Shown piece by piece: positions 60,954-64,000 of a stretch of DNA of 64,000 nucleotides (position 1 is its first letter; every line of letters begins with the position of its first letter). Under the pieces are notes generated by a model. It was not told where the DNA came from and searched no databases. It saw only the letters and a list, made by a program, of their open reading frames with translations. The stretch comes from G958296245 sp965262055. GTDB taxonomy: Bacteria; Chloroflexota; Dehalococcoidia; Lucifugimonadales; G958296245. The DNA lies in the NCBI GenBank assembly GCA_965262055.1, contig CBDHEI010000002.1, positions 2,914,001 to 2,978,000 on the forward strand, in the 5' to 3' direction. Both the position numbers and the translations under genes were made by a program.

Positions 60954-61436
60954 TTATGCGTCGCGGTACGCCTTGCCGCGCTTGCGGACGCCTTCCAAGA
61001 GCCATTCATCAAACGGCTCGACCTCATAGCCCTCAGGCTGCGGAGCGGCTAGGGGCAGTCTCTTCCCTCGAAGCACATCAGGGTTGCTGTAGTACCCGGA
61101 GTACGTCTCGCGGACCAGCGCCGCGAAGAACTCCGCGTGCTGCATCGCTACCTGCTTGAGCACTTCGGCCTTCTCCTGGTCCGACAGTCCGACGAACTCC
61201 TTGGAGTAACTTCCGCCACTGGTCGCCTCAATTACCTTCAGGCCGTTCGTAAGGAGCGCGCGCGACTGGGGAGTGACACCGGCGATGCCCTCGACGTGCT
61301 CCGCGACTCCGACCTCGCCCGCGCCGGGCACGCCGTCTCCCGGCGGAATGATCCGGTCGACGACGACGACCAGCAGATACCGATGAGACGGAGACAGGAA
61401 CAGGCTGCGTTCGTGTGCGTGGTCGTAGGTGGTCAT
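60954..61436 (-). CDS. Gluconate 2-dehydrogenase subunit 3-family protein
   Basis: The 160-aa protein fits the small-subunit family of FAD-dependent membrane dehydrogenases, with LLVVVVDRIIPPGDGVPGAG near the N-terminus, a helical body and the end segment YSNPDVLRGKRLPLAAPQPEG then Y. It partners the GMC dehydrogenase coded 7 nt upstream. Relatives often have a twin-arginine signal; none is evident here. The cytochrome c subunit of the three-part enzyme is not seen in the window. Confidence 0.85.
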   Translation of the reverse strand: MTTYDHAHERSLFLSPSHRYLLVVVVDRIIPPGDGVPGAGEVGVAEHVEGIAGVTPQSRALLTNGLKVIEATSGGSYSKEFVGLSDQEKAEVLKQVAMQHAEFFAALVRETYSGYYSNPDVLRGKRLPLAAPQPEGYEVEPFDEWLLEGVRKRGKAYRDA

Positions 61437-61443
61437 GTTGTCG

Positions 61444-63057
61444 TCAGTCGAGCAAGTGTCGCGCGTTCCCTTTAATATGGTCGGCCACCCAGAGCGCGAG
61501 GGCCTGGATCGTGGAGGTAGGATTGACAGCGCCGCTCGTCACGAACAGGCTGCCGTCGATCACGAACAGGTTCCTTACGTCGTGCGCCCGGCCGTAACCG
61601 TCCACCACGGACGTACCGCAGTCGGTGCCCATTCGCGCAGTTCCCAGCAGGTGCCAGCCCGCCCCGCGCATCGTTCGGTTGGAGGCAGTACCGAATGCGC
61701 CCGCCGCCTCCATCAACTCCTCCATGCGCGCGACGGCGTCGTCCATCATCCTCGTCGAGTTCTCGCTCATGGTGTAGTTGACCTTTGGGGCAGGTATGCC
61801 GTGTCCGTCGGTTAGTTCAGGGTCGAGCACGACCTCGTTGTGCAGCTCCGGGAGGTCTTCGCCGAGGGCCGCGAGGGGTATGATCTTCCCGAACCGTGTG
61901 TCGAACGCCTCGTGGTGCGAGTCGCCCCAGGGAATCGGCTGCTCCAAGGGGCCTCCGAGAGACGTGTTCACCGGGCCTAGCTGCCTGTTGGACTGCAACT
62001 GGTACCCCCGCACAAAGCCGCGCGACAGATCGGTCTCGCAGTGCTCATAGCTCGTGACCGAGCACGCGAGCGGCCCTATATACCCCTCCAGGTCCTCGTC
62101 GAAGATGCCCACCGTAGCGGCTACGGGATGGAACATGAGGTTCTTCCCTACAAGCCCGCTCTCGTTGGCCAGACCGTCCGGAAAGAGCGCGGACCGGGAG
62201 TTGAGGAGCAGCCTCGGCGTCCCGACTCCGTTGGCAGCCATGACGACGACTCGCGCCTTCTGGTGCTGCACGACTCCCTGGGCATCGTAGTACACCGCTC
62301 CGTCCGCGAGACCGTCCGGCCCCACGGTCAGCTCCGCCACCCGCGCCCCGGTCTTCAGCGTCGCGCCGTTGGCGATCGCCTTGGGCCAGTAGGTGACGTC
62401 GGCACTGGACTTGGCCTTCACGTAGCAGCCCGTTACGCAGGGCCCGCCGTAGGTGCAGGCCGGACGTCCGTCGTAGGGCGCGGAGTTGATGGCGCTCTCC
62501 GCCGGCCACCAGTGCCAGCCTAGCCGCTCGAACCCCTCCGTCAGCTTGTTGCCCTGCTTGCCGATGCCGAGCGGAGGCGTCTGGCGCGGGGGCATGGGAG
62601 GATAGGCGGGGTTCCCGGCAAGGCCGGCAACGCCCGTCATACGATCGTTCAGATCGAAGTAAGGTTCGAGGTCGTAGTAGGTAAGAGGCCAGTCATCGGC
62701 CACGCCGTCGAGCGTCTCGACCCGAAAGTCCGACGGCCTCATGCGCGGGAAGTGCGCGCCCCAGTGAATGGCGCTGCCCCCGACGGCGTTGTACATGAAT
62801 GGGACTATCGCCGAGTCGTCGGTGTTGATCGGGTAGTCCTCCGGCAGGCCGCGCACATTCGGGTCGAAGTGGTAATCGGAGGAGATGTGGAGCTCCCAGT
62901 CCTGATGCGTCGAAGGGTACAGGCTCGGAGTGGGCCAGCCTCCCTGTTCGAGGCACGTCACCTGTATGCCGACCTCACTGAGACTCCACGTGAACGCCCC
63001 GCCGGACATGCCGGCGCCGATTACCAGAACGTCTACGGTGTCGGTCCTACCGGACAT
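61444..63057 (-). CDS. GMC-family FAD-dependent oxidoreductase (sugar/polyol dehydrogenase large subunit)
   Basis: The 537-aa protein has the FAD motif VDVLVIGAGMSGGAF at the N-terminus, the GMC signature region NAVGGSAIHWGAHFPRM, a second dinucleotide-type block (VVVMAANGVGTPRLLLNS) and the C-terminal active site with His in GAGWHLLGTARMG and Asn in GAVNPTSTIQAL. It oxidises an alcohol group of a sugar, sugar acid or polyol and passes electrons onward with the small subunit. No signal peptide is seen. Confidence 0.9.
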   Translation of the reverse strand: MSGRTDTVDVLVIGAGMSGGAFTWSLSEVGIQVTCLEQGGWPTPSLYPSTHQDWELHISSDYHFDPNVRGLPEDYPINTDDSAIVPFMYNAVGGSAIHWGAHFPRMRPSDFRVETLDGVADDWPLTYYDLEPYFDLNDRMTGVAGLAGNPAYPPMPPRQTPPLGIGKQGNKLTEGFERLGWHWWPAESAINSAPYDGRPACTYGGPCVTGCYVKAKSSADVTYWPKAIANGATLKTGARVAELTVGPDGLADGAVYYDAQGVVQHQKARVVVMAANGVGTPRLLLNSRSALFPDGLANESGLVGKNLMFHPVAATVGIFDEDLEGYIGPLACSVTSYEHCETDLSRGFVRGYQLQSNRQLGPVNTSLGGPLEQPIPWGDSHHEAFDTRFGKIIPLAALGEDLPELHNEVVLDPELTDGHGIPAPKVNYTMSENSTRMMDDAVARMEELMEAAGAFGTASNRTMRGAGWHLLGTARMGTDCGTSVVDGYGRAHDVRNLFVIDGSLFVTSGAVNPTSTIQALALWVADHIKGNARHLLD

Positions 63058-63145
63058 GGGGCCGCTCCAAGATAGGTGACCGTAGTCTATGGAGGGCAGG
63101 TCGGGATGTCAATTGACGCGGCCGGTTGTGGGTTCGCCGAGCACC

Positions 63146-63161
63146 ATTACCTGCTGGTAAT
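63146..63161. promoter_or_regulatory. Short inverted repeat between divergent oxidoreductase genes
   Basis: ATTACC-TGCT-GGTAAT is a perfect 6-bp inverted repeat in the 247-bp divergent region, a candidate operator. TTGACG at 63113-63118 could be a -35 box for the right-hand gene. Confidence 0.3.
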
Positions 63162-63304
63162 CGAGGGACCGCTCTAGACCGGTTGGGATAACATAGTGCG
63201 CGTCGATATTCGTCCCAGTATCCTGATGATCCGGACTTCATGGAATTGGAATAGGTCATTCCCTCAATTGACGACAGAGGCGCAGTCAGAGCAAGGAGAC
63301 GGAA

Positions 63305-64000
63305 TTGGAAAGCGTACGAGTAGGCATAATCGGCGCCGGAAAGGTGGCCCAGGACAGGAACATTCCCAGGCTCAAGAATGTCCCCGGTGTGCGGGTCACA
63401 CATGCCTGGTCGCGTACGCCGGAAACGGCCAGGGGCACGGCGGCTCGGTTCGACATTCCTGTCGTAGTGGGCGACTGGCGGGAGATAGTCGAATCGCCGG
63501 ACATCGACGCGGTGGTGGTGGCGACCCCTCCGGTGCTGCATCTCCCGGCGACCCTGGCAGCGCTCGACGCGGGCAAGCACGTCCTCTGCCAGGCACGGAT
63601 GGCGCGCAATCTTGCCGAGGCACGTCGCATGCGTGACGCGGCCCGCGCCACGGACCTGGTCACGGTGCTCTATCCGCCGATGCCGGGCCTGAAGGGCGAC
63701 CGGATGGTGAGGCGGCTGGTGCAGCGCGAGGGGTACGTCGGCGACGTGACCGAGGTGCGCGTCACGGCGATGGAGATGCCGGCGGCCGTGCTCCCGCCCT
63801 GGAGGAACGCTCCGGAGGTCGTGGGAGTGAACACGATGATCCTGGGGATACTGGCGGAGGTCACGAACCGGTGGGTTGGGCCGGCGGCGTCGGTCTCCGC
63901 AGCAACCAGATCCCACGAGGGAGGCAGCCCGGTGCCCGACTCGGTGAGCGTCTCCGCTGATCTGGAGAGCGGCGCTACGATGAGTTACCACCTGTCCAGC
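63305..64000 (+). CDS. Gfo/Idh/MocA-family oxidoreductase, 5' part
   Basis: A TTG at 63305, preceded by aaggag (63294-63299), opens a frame that stays open to the window edge (232 codons). The Rossmann start VRVGIIGAGKVAQDRNIPRL, then AVVVATPPVLHLPATLAAL and DAGKHVLCQARMARNLAEAR, mark the NAD(P)-binding half of this family; the usual E-K-P is replaced by Q-A-R. The C-terminal half is partly present and cut by the edge. It oxidises or reduces a sugar, cyclitol or similar compound. It diverges from the GMC dehydrogenase. Confidence 0.9.
   Translation, partial: MESVRVGIIGAGKVAQDRNIPRLKNVPGVRVTHAWSRTPETARGTAARFDIPVVVGDWREIVESPDIDAVVVATPPVLHLPATLAALDAGKHVLCQARMARNLAEARRMRDAARATDLVTVLYPPMPGLKGDRMVRRLVQREGYVGDVTEVRVTAMEMPAAVLPPWRNAPEVVGVNTMILGILAEVTNRWVGPAASVSAATRSHEGGSPVPDSVSVSADLESGATMSYHLSS

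Overview
The window is high-GC DNA from a bacterium that looks like an uncultured Chloroflexota, most likely a SAR202-type Dehalococcoidia. This is inferred from gene content, not from a marker gene. The signs are Opp/Dpp-type importers whose binding protein carries a V/K/E-repeat linker, enolase-superfamily and SDR catabolic enzymes, sulfatase and sialidase-fold hydrolases, and giant permease/FG-GAP/ASPIC proteins. No rRNA or universal marker is present. Many starts are GTG or TTG with good ribosome binding sites.

Region 1 (1-14 kb) is catabolic. It holds the end of an Opp ATPase, a DapA-family lyase/aldolase, a membrane-anchored BNR-repeat protein, an alpha-mannosidase-like hydrolase divergent from a sulfatase-fold enzyme with Thr at the formylglycine site, three tandem sialidase-fold paralogues, and a permease fused to FG-GAP repeats and an ASPIC domain. 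Region 2 (14-23.5 kb) holds a fumarylacetoacetate-hydrolase-family protein, an IS1182 relic, a small superinfection-immunity-like membrane protein, a Ser/Thr kinase, a compact sulfur-relay/methionine cluster (TusA-like, DsrE-like, TusA::MetE fusion), three AIM24 paralogues and tRNA-Ala(GGC). Two copies of a promoter-bearing repeat with a LexA-like box precede the FAH and AIM24 genes.

Region 3 (23.6-38 kb) is a mobile island next to the tRNA. A tyrosine integrase is cut off by an IS21-family element; the IS21 istB gene is itself split by an IS1182-family element that left a 9-bp target duplication. The island also carries an AlpA-like regulator, a frameshifted unknown gene, small zinc-ribbon, HTH and ribbon-helix-helix proteins, an IS256-family element inside a cadherin-like gene, a long inverted repeat beside an AT-rich tract, and a second, inverted IS1182 copy.

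Region 4 (38-51 kb) returns to chromosomal genes: RtcB, an SDR, an enolase-superfamily dehydratase with an epimerase, a VOC protein, an NfeD-flotillin operon with a clear terminator, a Phd/VapC toxin-antitoxin pair, and a second permease/FG-GAP/ASPIC gene broken by a one-base indel in a C run. Region 5 (50.7-64 kb) holds a truncated GH32 gene colliding with a proline/threonine-repeat lipoprotein gene, a GH127 gene that ends a complete five-gene Opp/Dpp-type importer operon, a GMC dehydrogenase with its small subunit, and the start of a Gfo/Idh/MocA oxidoreductase.

Several genes carry single-base indels (near 28,600, 30,755, 33,968, 49,010 and 51,505). These may be true decay or sequencing errors and cannot be told apart from this sequence alone.
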